Made by a program: the position numbers and the translations under genes. This document shows positions 47,054 to 57,825 of a stretch of 64,000 bases of DNA, piece by piece (the stretch's first letter is position 1; every line of letters begins with the position of its first letter). A model generated the notes under the pieces. The model saw only the letters and a program-made list of their open reading frames with translations, was not told the DNA's origin and ran no database searches. Where the stretch lies: NCBI GenBank assembly GCA_036346255.1, contig CM070629.1, positions 51,830,916 through 51,894,915 on the forward strand. Reading direction: 5' to 3'. The stretch comes from Ampelocalamus luodianensis. Its lineage: Eukaryota; Streptophyta; Magnoliopsida; Poales; Poaceae.

Positions 47054-47875
47054 AACGAGAATTGATTAGTCTTGTTAATGTAGTATATCATTGGCGGCCA
47101 TATTTATGGGGGCCACTCATTCACTATACGTACAGACACTGCAGTCTGAAGTATCTTATCGATCAGTGTCTCTCCACAATTCCTCAAAACACTTGGGTGA
47201 GCAAGTTATTTAGATATGATTTTGCTGTTGAATTCCGACTGGGGTGTTAAAATGTTGCTACGGATGCTCTCTCACGTCGGCGGGATCCTGCTACTGCCGT
47301 ATTGGCTATTTTGTCGCCATCGTTTGCTATTTTTGATGCGATTTGCACAGAATTCACTAACAACTCCACCTTTCAGTCTATGCGTGATCAAGTGTTCACC
47401 GACACGGCCAAACCAACTTGGTCCTTCGTTGATGGGTTGTTATTGCATGAAGGGTGCATATTTGTTCCAACTTACTCACTATTGTGGCCTCGATTCCTTG
47501 TAGAAGCTGATGGAAGTGGGCATGAAGGGGTTTAGAAAACTCTTCACCGGTTACGCGCCACCTTCTATCATCCTCATGCTAATCGAAAGGTGCATGAATT
47601 TGTTAAAGGGTGTGTTGTTTGTCAGTGTAATAAGACAGAGCATCTCCATCCTGCACGCCTCTTACAACCTTTAGAGATCCCCAGTACTATTTGGCAAGAT
47701 ATTTCTATGGACTTTATGGAAGGTTTTCCAAAGGTGGGTGGTTGCTCCGTCATTTTATCTGTGGTGGATCATTTCTCCAAGTATGCCCATTTTATTGCTA
47801 TGGGCCATCTCTACGCTGCTAGCACTGTTGCACGGGCATTCCTCGATGAGATCATTCGCTTGCATTGTAATACCC
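47054..47875 (+). pseudogene. Gypsy RNase H end and integrase (broken)
   Basis: Reads ERELISLVNVVYHWRPYLWG, LKYLIDQCLSTIPQNTWVSK, then HEGVQKTLHRLRATFYHPH-type zinc region (with a stop), CVVCQCNK and WQDISMDFMEGFPKVGG, LSVVDHFSKYAHFI. The latter is the integrase core start with its first catalytic Asp. It ends RAFLDEIIRLHC at the target site tgcat. Frames are shifted at least twice (near 47216 and 47300). Confidence 0.9.
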
Positions 47876-48055
47876 CAAGTCTATTTAAGTGAAAAGAAAG
47901 AATTAGAGAGAAGGACCAACTAGAAAAAAATAGAATTAACAGAGGATTAGAGGGGGTTTCTGCAATTATTCGGTAACCTGTGCCTCAGGCTTTGGCCCAG
48001 GAGGCTCAGGAGGGGTCAGCCACCAATAAAAGGAGGGGGGAAACCCTAGGTGGTT
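47876..48055 (+). repeat. Truncated first LTR of the compound element
   Basis: Matches the first ~180 bp of the LTRs at 48844 and 55936 (tgtaataccccaagtc ... aaaccctag), then breaks off before the 'gtactgtagca' of the other copies. Confidence 0.85.
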
Positions 48056-48843
48056 CTTTCTGGTTCAGGAAAAAATGAAGTGTTTGATTTGGGCATTCGA
48101 GCGAATTCTCTTTTGGCTTATGTGGTGCTCAGTTCAAACTATCGAGTTGGAAGGATGGAAGGTTTTCGTGAAGAATCTCTGATTTTGGATTTGAGTGTTT
48201 TGGAGGAAAGTTGGAATTACATTATGAAACCTTTGTTTTCAGTTGAATCTAATTATTAAAGTTTGACTAAAATAAGTTGTGCTGCGTGTCCCTACTTAAT
48301 GGAGGATCTCCTTGTTATGATGAAGAGGTCGACTGAGCGATGGAACAAGAGTTCCATATGTTTACGTGTAATTTTTGTGATTTGGAACCGAAGAGATAGA
48401 TAGACTAAAGTATATTTGGTTGTTCTGGAAGATGTGGGGATTTTGGAAGATGGCAAATTGCTAGAACTATCTCGAGTCCTGGAGCAGGGAATATAACATT
48501 TTGTATGACCTGGTGTTGAGAGGAGGCTTAAGGTATTTGGAGTGTGAGGTTTCATAAGATCTGTTAACCAGCGAGTAATATCACATCTTCAAGTCCTATC
48601 TGTTAAGTGGTTCTGGTCAGGTCGGTACGTGTGATGAGGCGTAATACGTCAGTTGCATCAAGGCGGGGTGGTCCCATATGTCCAAGAGGAAAATGACTTG
48701 GAAGCTAGAGGTCTCGCATGCGCGAGCCTTATGTGTTCACGCCGTGTATGTGTTAACGCTTGTTAAGTTCAATTACGGTGCTCATTCAAGTGGATCAGTG
48801 AGAAGAATTCAGGGTCGAATTCTGTTTAAGGGGGGGGGTATAA
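48056..48843 (+). other. Internal 3' segment of the compound element, first copy
   Basis: Only the last ~200 bp (from gcgtaatac at about 48639) match the segment before the LTR at 55936. It ends in a purine run aagggggggggtataa. The first ~580 bp have no partner in the window and no domain. Confidence 0.7.
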
Positions 48844-51078
48844 TGTAATACCCCAAGTCTATTTAAGTGAAAATAAAGAATTAGAGAGAAGGACCAACTA
48901 CAAAAAAATAGAATTAACAGAAGATTAGAGGGGGTTTCTGTAATTATTCGGCAACCTGTGCCTCAGGCTTTGGCCCAGGAGGGGCCGACCACCAATAAAA
49001 GGAGAGGAAAAACCCTAGGGGTGGTACTGTAGCATGGCTTTCTACAGTAGCCACCACAGCTACAGTACCCCCGTGAACAGTAGCCGCCCCGCCTCCTTGC
49101 GCCGTCTCCTTCAGGTGCTGCCGACCAAGAAGAAGAAGAAGAAGAAGAAGAGGAGGAGGAAGGGGAAGAGGGAGAGGATCCTATTCATAGGGGTGGTTCA
49201 TCATCTCCCTACGATGCTTCAAGGGTAACCTCAATTCCCCTTTGATCCGATGCGTTTTTGGATAGTTAATCAAGATCGGTAAATATGGTCTGCTCAGGAC
49301 AGATTTTGTTAGACAGTCGTATTGATGTAGTTAAGTGCAGATTCAGTTGTAGGCATCTCCTAGATTATTGTAGAGGACATCAATAGCTTTCGATGAAGTG
49401 CTAGATCACATTATTTGGACTTCTGTAGCAGAAGTTATGAATTTATTAGTGTGACTGTTTTGCGAATCTGTCAGTACTCTGACAGGTTTTAGTAATCTGA
49501 CTTGAGCGATCAGTTAAAGGAAAATTATAGGATATCAGTATAACGAAAGTTGTAGATAATTGTCGTAGCTTTCAGGGAAACCCAAGAACCCGAAATTTGG
49601 ACAAATGAGCTGAAAGTTATGGTAGTTTTAGTGTACTGTCCAGAGAACCTGACGTGAAATCGATGTTCTGTTAATTAGCATGATAGGGATATTAGATGGC
49701 CGAATCAGGAAGGCCTACCAACCAGGTTTAGTTGGAGAAATTGATAACCTTTCAATGAAGTCTAAGAACACCTAATTTGGACCAATGTACTAAAAGATAT
49801 GAATTTTAGAACACGACTGTCCACATAGGGGACAGAACAACATCTAGGAATTGGAGTTGGGGTCGCGTTAAAAGAACTATTGCAAGTTTGTGTTTGCTTT
49901 TATAGTTTGTGTGGTACATTATTGTTGTATTAGTATGCTTGTAAATGGATTTTAGGTGGGGGATTAGTCTCGGAGGCAGCGCCCTCTTCACATCCTCCGT
50001 TCCCACGCGGTTAAGGCAAGTACTTTGTTTGATAGAGTAATTATGAATTGTTTGACAGTGAGTGCTAGTATTTTGATACATATTAGCTATGCTTGGTTGA
50101 TAGTGTGATATGTTGATTAAAGATGGTAAATCCTTATGATACGAATGATTGTTACTCATGTATGATGTTGATGCTGTTCATGATTACTGCGAAGTTGTAA
50201 TTGTTAATGTGCACCATGAGAGCATACATAAGACTTGGTCACGTGGTGACCAGGTATGCATATTCGAGGTCTCCGTCATGTAGATGACGGGCTTGAGGTC
50301 CCCACATTCGTGAAATGTGGGCATTGAAAAGATGTCCCCATCAAGAAAACGATGGGCTTTTGGTCCCCACACTTGTGGAGTGTGGGCTTGAGGTCCCCTT
50401 TACTTGCGGAATATTGGGTAATTGGTCCCTACGCTTGCGAGTACAGGCATAGTATGCGGCGACGGTTGCATATCTCGCATTACCGGTAAAATACGAAAAA
50501 GAGTGGAAGAGAAAAGATGCATTGCATATTTGCATTCATACATCATGAGCTATGTTTCCGAGTAAAGCTTTGGGTTTGAATGTTGTTGCTGTAATTGTGA
50601 GGTTAATGATTGTTTTTGGTACTTGCTGAGTCTTGGGGCTCACTCTTGCTTTTGTTTGGTTTTAGGCACCTTTTATAAGAACGACATGCATGAGAGGGAG
50701 TAGACTTGAGTTGGAGTCACACACTGTCACACATCTTTATAAGTTGATTAATTCTTTTAGAGTGTCTATTAATAATTAAGCGAGCTGCTTAAGAAATGAT
50801 CATGGTTAGGCCTTATGCATCGAGGTTCTTTGTAATAATGATGAGAAACGTATTTTGGATATCCTTGAATATATCCTAGTTGATTAGCCTGTTTCTAATG
50901 CTTAGTGATGATATTGGATGTTGGAATATTTATTTATGATATTCTTTATCTATTGGAACCTCTGTATAGTTAACTATACAAAGGAGGTTCTGCCGAAATT
51001 TGATAAATTGTCCTAGGTTAGATTTGTTTAATGATTCTTCAGTAGCATTCTAGGCTCATGTTGGGCTAGGGTGTTACA
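48844..51078 (+). repeat. Full LTR of the compound element (middle copy)
   Basis: 2235 bp, tgtaataccccaag ... gggctagggtgttaca, followed by a primer site. A GAA microsatellite is at about 49128-49160, a hairpin array at 50236-50447 and a terminal hairpin box at 50628-50641. Confidence 0.92.
50236..50447 (+). promoter_or_regulatory. Array of short stem-loops in the LTR
   Basis: Stems: TGGTCAC/GTGACCA (50236-50252), CCGTCAT/ATGACGG (50273-50290), CCCACAT/ATGTGGG (50301-50321), CCCATC/GATGGG (50337-50356), CCCACACT/AGTGTGGG (50366-50386), then two weaker ones near 50396 and 50428. Most are separated by gggcttgaggtcc or a variant, spacing 28-37 bp. The same array is at 57336-57547 in the next LTR. 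The role is unknown. Confidence 0.8.
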
Positions 51079-51080
51079 GT

Positions 51081-51092
51081 TGGTATCAGAGC
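51081..51092 (+). promoter_or_regulatory. Primer binding site of the compound element
   Basis: tggtatcagagc two bases after the LTR at 51078, complementary to initiator Met tRNA. Confidence 0.85.
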
Positions 51093-52296
51093 GGGCTGTA
51101 GGTCCGTGGTGATTGGATTTACAACTTAGGTAACTTAATTTGCTAAAATTTTGTAATGGTTAATGAATTTAAAAACCTGACACACTGGTGTACAGTAGGA
51201 TGGGATGGGTCAAGCATTGTATTTACGCTTATGTTATATTATATTGATGGCTCCTGTTATGAGATGACCTTATATACCTATAATATGATTATATGATTAG
51301 TATGAGTGATGGTAGCGCATGTTGAGAGGTTGAGGTCGTGGTTGTGGCCCTGAGCTTTACCCGGTCACACCATCTTTCGTGGTATGAGAACAGGGAAGTG
51401 GTTAGCTCAGATGTCTTAGTACAGGCGTCGATAGTGAGTATTTTTATAAATTTGTTCTCTTCCTTGAGTTCAAATTTAGTCAACTCTTGTCCAGTAGTGG
51501 TTGATGGATTTCTTTTGGGTCAATAGTTCATTGCAGTTGGTGGGTTTCTTTGAGAAGGGTTGATGTGTTTTCATTGGCTTAATTTGTCCGTTAAAGCAAT
51601 TACTGTTTTCCCAACTGTTGAGTTATTCTTGCGGCTGGTGGACTTGGTTAGTTGTCAATATTGACCTTTATATTGGAGTTTTGCCTTTCTCGTCGGGAAA
51701 CATGACCAATTTATTCGCTTGATGTTTTTGGTTAATGAAAGTTTCCTCTTGCAAGTCTTTTAGTGTGTGAAAGCTTTGACTCAATAAAACTTCTTTGGGT
51801 ATTTTGAGTGTGGAAGTTGAATGGTTCTCTTTTATGAAAGAAAATATTAAACCCTTTAGCGATGTCTTCTCGTGGTTAAGGCAGAGGTTATAATCAAAGA
51901 AATTGATGGATATGATATGAGTTATCAAGGTGAGTATGTAGCGTAGTGCATAATAAATCCTGACGAGTGTCCCTGTGAGTGAAATCGATCAAATTGACGT
52001 TGTCCTCTAGTAGTCCTTGATGAACTGTGATCAGGAGCATGATCACACTTAATTGGAATCAATAGAGTTATTAAGAAATATGGAACATTGGTGAAAAGGT
52101 TGATCATTAGAATTGTTTAGTTTGCTAAACTTGTTGGATTATTTGGGTCTCAATGGATTAATCTAACTGTGTAGGAAGAGAAATATAATGATGTGTTCGA
52201 CCATTGTCTCAATAGATGATAATATGGAATTTTCTTTAATTGGCTTTTGACGATCTTATTTATGCTCGTGGGAATACAAATAGAGAAATGACCATC

Positions 52297-55024
52297 TGTC
52301 GGGACCGGATTTCTGAATCCGAACCCTTTGTGTATTTCCGCACCAGTCCCATGATCAGTAGCTAGTGCACACAGTGGAAACATTGTTGATAACAAATTCG
52401 AATCACGAATAACATTAATAAACAACTGAGTACCGGCCTTATGACCACTTATTACAAAAGAGGTCAGAAGACCTTGAGTCTTACAGCAGCAGAAACATAA
52501 ATAAATAAATAAATAAACTCCGAGTGGTGGCCCATCAAAATGCCCACCAGCATTCGACTAGGGAGCGCAACCTAGTACTCCGGGTATCCTTCATCAAAGC
52601 CACAAGCGAAGTAGTAGTAGTCCTCCGTGTCGTTGAAGGCTTCTGAGATTTAATTATGAGTGTAGCATGTGAGTACATAAAGTACTTCGCGAGTCTTGGG
52701 AAACATGCATATGCATAGCTTTGACAAATGAGGCTTATATGGTTCTTTTGCACAAAGCAATATTTTAAGTTCAAACAATTTTTATAAAGCACATTTGACA
52801 AATGTAGTTTCGATAAATAAATTAATTGTATTACTAGTGGAGGTTCTAGCCACCAACCACTAGCATCAAGGCTCTAGCTGCCCAACTGGCTCTAGCTACC
52901 AGAAATTACTCGAGAGTCCCAACTACTCCCGCTTCCCAAAATTTACTCTTTTAAAATCAAAACCAAAATCTACCATGTGAAAACGCACCTTGCTCGCCCT
53001 TGACCGTGGGCACGGCTATTCGAATAGTTTTACACTCTGTAGAGGTTGTATAGCTTGACCCACAAGAGATGATCGCCTGATATACCACACGTTTCCTTTG
53101 ACGTGTGAATCAATGAGAGACCATCACGAGGCTTTTACAAAGCTTCCTTTTGACTCGGTTCTGCCCGATAAGGTTTCGCCTTCCTGGCCCCCTCTTGCGC
53201 CATGTGAATCAGCACACACAACCATGACAGAACTGACTCAAAATTTTGCTAATTAGTTGGCCAGGTCCGTTCCCATTTTGGACATGTGGTTGTACGGTAG
53301 TGCTTGGTTTGAATAGTCACAAGCGTCGGTCCTTAATATGACTTGGGCGGGACTAACACAATGCAAGATCTCGTGCTCTAGCTGCACCCGCCTGGTCTTA
53401 CCATCCACCCAAGTCAAAAATATATTTTCATCATTATATTTTATTTTCTAAACACTGACATTACCTAATGTCCTTCATTTTCCAAAGAAAGCATAAAGTG
53501 TAATAATGGTTTTTCTCCCCCAAAGGTTAAATAAAGTCGTAAAGCACGTCTAAGCAATTCTACCATAATAAACTATTCCGCAAAATTGTATTCAATAATG
53601 CAGAATTTCTACACTAGGGTTACAAAGGTGTAGGATATCAAATATCAAGGATGATAATAGCAAACTTTAGGTTTTTAACTAACAACCTACAGTTTAACTT
53701 ATCATTTAAATAGCAATGCATAACTTTTAAAACTGAAAACATAATTTACAAATCATAGGTTCAAAGTGGTCAAAGGAGACTCACCTTCGGTGACGTTGGA
53801 GGTAAGCGCTTCCTGTTGATCCAAACTTGCGTCGGCGACGTCGGACTCTACACGCGCGCAAAAGACCAGAATAAATAGAAGAAAATAAATAAAATCCAAA
53901 AATTACAAAATAAATACTGGAAGTAGAGAGCGAATTTAGACGAATTTAGGAGGAACAATCAATGAATTTGGAGCTTGTATGCGAGAGAATGAATTTTTAG
54001 AAGGTATTAAATGTGCATGTACAAAGCTCAAAGGAAGACTAGATAATATGGCACTGTTCATGGCCGTGCAACCGAACAGAAGCTTGCTCGGCAAACTCAG
54101 TGCATGGCGTCGGCAGCACAAGGTGGCAGAGGACTGGCCGGCAAACCATGAAAATGGAACTCCAAGAACACGGCCTACCCTCAGGTGGCGATGGTTCAAC
54201 CGGAGAAACTCTGTAGCGGTGGCGGCGCAAGCTTGGGTGGCGGAGCGCCCTCGAGGACGGCGTCCAAGTGATTCTGAAACTTTGGAGGGAGTGCAAAGAA
54301 GACGATAAAGAGATAGCATGCCAATTTATAGCCTCAACCGGGAGCCGAAACGTTGGGAAGGCGAAGAGCTACGTGCGACAACAAAGTCTGTTCAGATTAG
54401 AAATGAATGAAACGGTAGTGGTTGCACTTGATGGTTGTGCAATTGAAAACACCACATCATGGGAGAGGTTAAAACGGACTTAGTGCTGCAAACGGATTCG
54501 AATTGAAAGCTTTAAATGGAGAGAAAAGAGAGAAGAGGAAATGGCAGCCATTAATGGCGATGAAAGCTCAATCGATTCGGCTGGGAGCAAGAGGGATGGG
54601 AGGGGAGGCGGCGCGGTGGTGACCGGGACCAGCGGCGAGGGCGGCCGGAGGTGGCGAGGGTAGGGCTGGGCAGCAAGGAGGTGGTCGGCCATGGAGCTAA
54701 GTTAGAGAAATAAAGCAACAGAGAAGAGAAACGCTGGGAAGATGACTGTTGGGAGAGAGAGACAATAAAGGATATAGGGATAGGAGGGAGGGTATGCATA
54801 AATGAAAGCAAGTTCCCACGTTGGCAGTGCATGCATACATGGCTTGGAGTTAAGTGAGTCTTGCATGGGAGCAAAGCTGGAATGGGTGACCTGACAGGAA
54901 GTTCATTTTTTTAGAAAAAGAGAAGAGTGCAATAGATTAATAAATTGGACCAAGATAATGGAACAATTTTTTTTTGGAGATTTGAATTTGAATTTTTAAA
55001 GAAAGCAAATTTTGGGATGTTACA
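52297..55024 (-). mobile_element. Nested solo LTR, 2.7 kb, minus orientation
   Basis: tgtcgggaccggatttctg ... aaattttgggatgttaca; target duplication ccatc at 52292-52296 and 55025-55029. Carries the reversed CTGCAGAG-type box (53010-53055), hairpins at 52672-52686 and 53086-53107, and a reversed TATA-like aatttata (54323-54330). Open frames at 53936-54874 on both strands show no family. Confidence 0.9.
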
Positions 55025-57825
55025 CCATCAATTCGTCTATGATTGAATGATCATCAATGGTTTATGATAGCCTCTAGATTGGAATTAGTGTGTACTAAAG
55101 TAGTGTGAGCATTCCGAATAGGAGAAGAGTTGAAATTTGAAAGTGATTTTTTTACGTGTGTTCCATGAGGATATATTGTGGCTGCATGCCCTTGTTAAAA
55201 GAGGTTTGCTTTGACAGTGCGGTTGGTATATTAGATACACTCTAGAACAGGTTGACTGTTGCAATCTTATTGAGATAACAAAATATTAGGAAGTAATCTA
55301 CTGTGTTCCTTTTAGAAAGGTTTATGATGGGATTAAATAGGTGACCTGCGTTTACATGATGGTGAAATTGTCGGATAATAGTATGTCGTTGATGAAGGGG
55401 TTTTGGTGTAACATTTTAGAATGTGTAGTAGGTTCCCTCTAAAATAGAGTGGTTGTTGTAGTGATAGTGTAAGAATTTGGAATACACTCAATTGAGGATG
55501 AGATGATAAAGGGATATGTAACATTTTGGTAAGCCTTTGGGGACTTTATAAAGGAAGAATTGACGTTAACAAACATTGTCAAAAGTGAATTATTCTTGAT
55601 GTTAGTAACATGGTCTACAAGAGATTGTGACGCGTTGGAGTGGTGATGATTCTTTTAGAGAGAAAGTAAGTTGATTGCTTTTCGTAATATCGGATAAATG
55701 AAATGTTTGGAGTTTTGCATTCATGATCCTTTGGCGTAATACATCAGTTGCATCAAGGCGCAGTGGTCCCATATCTCCGAGAGGAAAATGACTTGGAAGC
55801 TAGAGGTCTCGCATGCGCGAGCCTTATGTGTTCACACTGTGTATGTGTTAACGCTTGTTAAGTTCAGTTTCGGTGCTCATTCAAGTGGATCAGTGAGAAG
55901 AATTCGGGGTCGAATTCTGTTTAAGGGAGGTAGAATGTAATACCCCAAGTCTATTTAAGTGAAAAGAAAGAATTAGAGAGAAGGACCAACTAGAAAAAAA
56001 TAGAATTAACAGAGGATTAGAGGGGGTTTCTGCAATTATTCGGCAACCTAGGCCTCAAGTTTTGGCCCAGGAGGCCCAAGAGGGGCCGGCCACCAATAAA
56101 AGGAGAGGGGAAACCCTAGAGGTGGTACTGTAGCACAGCGTGCTACAGTAACCGCCATAGCTACAGCACCCCCTCGGTGAATAGTAGTCGCCCCGTCTCC
56201 TTGCGCCGTCTCATTTGGGTGCTGTCGACCAGGAAGAAGAGGAAGAGGAAGAGGAAGAGGAAGGGGAAGAGGGAGAGGATCTTCTTCGTAGGGGTGGTTC
56301 GTCGTCTCTCTACGATTCTTCAAGGGTAAGCTCAATTCCCCTTTGATCCGATGTGTGTTTGGATAGTTAATCAAGATCGGTAAATATGGTCTGCTGAGGA
56401 CATATTTCATTTGACAATCGTTTTGATGTAGTTAAGTGCATATTCAGTTCTGGGCATCTCCTAGCCTATTGTAGAGGACGTCAATAGATTTCAATGAAGT
56501 GTTAGATCGCATTATTTGGACCTCTGTAGCGGAAGTTATGAATTTATTAGTGTTACTGTTCTGCGAATCTGTCAGTACTCTAACAGGTTTTAGTAATTTG
56601 ACTTGAGCGATGAGTTAAAGGAAAATTACAGGATCTCAGTATAATGAAAGTTGTAGATAATTGTCGTATCTTCAGGGAATCCCAAGAACGTGAAATTTGG
56701 ACAAACGAGCTGAAAGTAATCGTAGTTTTAGTGTACTGTCCAGAGAACCTGATGTGCAATTGATGTTCTGTTAATTAGCATGATAGGGATATTAGATGGC
56801 TGAATCAGGAAGGCCCACCAAATAGGTTTAGTTGGGGAAATTGATAACCTTTCAATGAAGTCTAAGAACAACTCATTTGGACTACTTTACTAAAAGATAT
56901 GAATTTTAGAACGCGACTGTCCACAGAGGGGACACAACAACATCTAGGAATTGGAGTTGGGGTCGCGTTAAAAGAACTATTGCAAGTTCGTGTTTGCTTT
57001 TATAGTTTTTTTGGTACATTAATGTTGTCTTAGTATGCTTGTAAATGGAGTTTTGGTGGGGGATTGGTCCCGGAGGCAGCACCCTCTTCACATCCTTCGT
57101 TCCCACGAGGTTAAGGCAAGTACTCTGTTTGATAGAGTAATTATGAATTGTTTGACAGTGAGTGCTAGCATTTTGATACATATTAGCTATGCTTGGTTGA
57201 TAGTGTGATATGTTGATTAAAGATGGTAAATGATTATGATACGAATGATTGTTACTCATGTATGATGTTGATGCTGTTCATGATTACTGCGAAGTTGTAA
57301 TTGTTAATGTGCACCATGAGAGCATACATAAGACTTGGTCACGTGGTGACCAGGTATGCATATTCGAGGTCTCCGTCATGTAGATGACGGGCTTGAGGTC
57401 CCCACATTCGTGAAATGTGGGCATTGAAAAGATGTCCCCATCAGGAAAACGATGGGCTTTTGGTCCCCACACTTGTGGAGTGTGGGCTTGAGGTCCCCTT
57501 TACTTGCGGAATATTGGGTAATTGGTCCCTGCGCTTGCGAGCACAGGCATAGTATGCGGCGACGGTTGCATATCTCGCATTACTGGTAAAATGCGAAAAA
57601 GAGTGGAAGAGAAAAGATGCATTGCATATTTGCATTCATACATCATGAGCTATGTTTCCGAGTAAAGTTTTGGGTTTGAATGTTGTTGCTGTAATTGTGA
57701 GGTAAATGATTCTTTTTGGTACTTGCTGAGTTTTTGGGTCCACTCTTGTTTTTGTTGTGTTTTAGGTACCTTTTGTAAGAACGGCATGCATGGAGAGAGT
57801 AGACTTGAGTTGGAGTCACACACTA

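Larger units (their letters stand above)
51079..55935 (+). other. Internal region of the compound element, no coding motifs
   Basis: About 2.1 kb once the nested solo LTR is removed. T-rich, with no gag or pol motif in any frame. It ends with ttaagggaggtagaa before the LTR. Confidence 0.8.

Noticed and set aside
50236..50447. CRISPR-like repeat-spacer look of the hairpin array
   Set aside because: Nuclear plant DNA, spacers and repeats too short and self-complementary, no cas genes; it is part of an LTR.
49806..50535. Antisense ORFs of 117, 62 and 64 codons, repeated at 56906-57635
   Set aside because: They are shadows of the LTR hairpin array and its flanks; conservation is due to LTR identity.
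53936..54874. Overlapping ORFs of 109-127 codons in the 52297 LTR
   Set aside because: Both strands are open over the same stretch, with no recognisable domain; LTR sequence.
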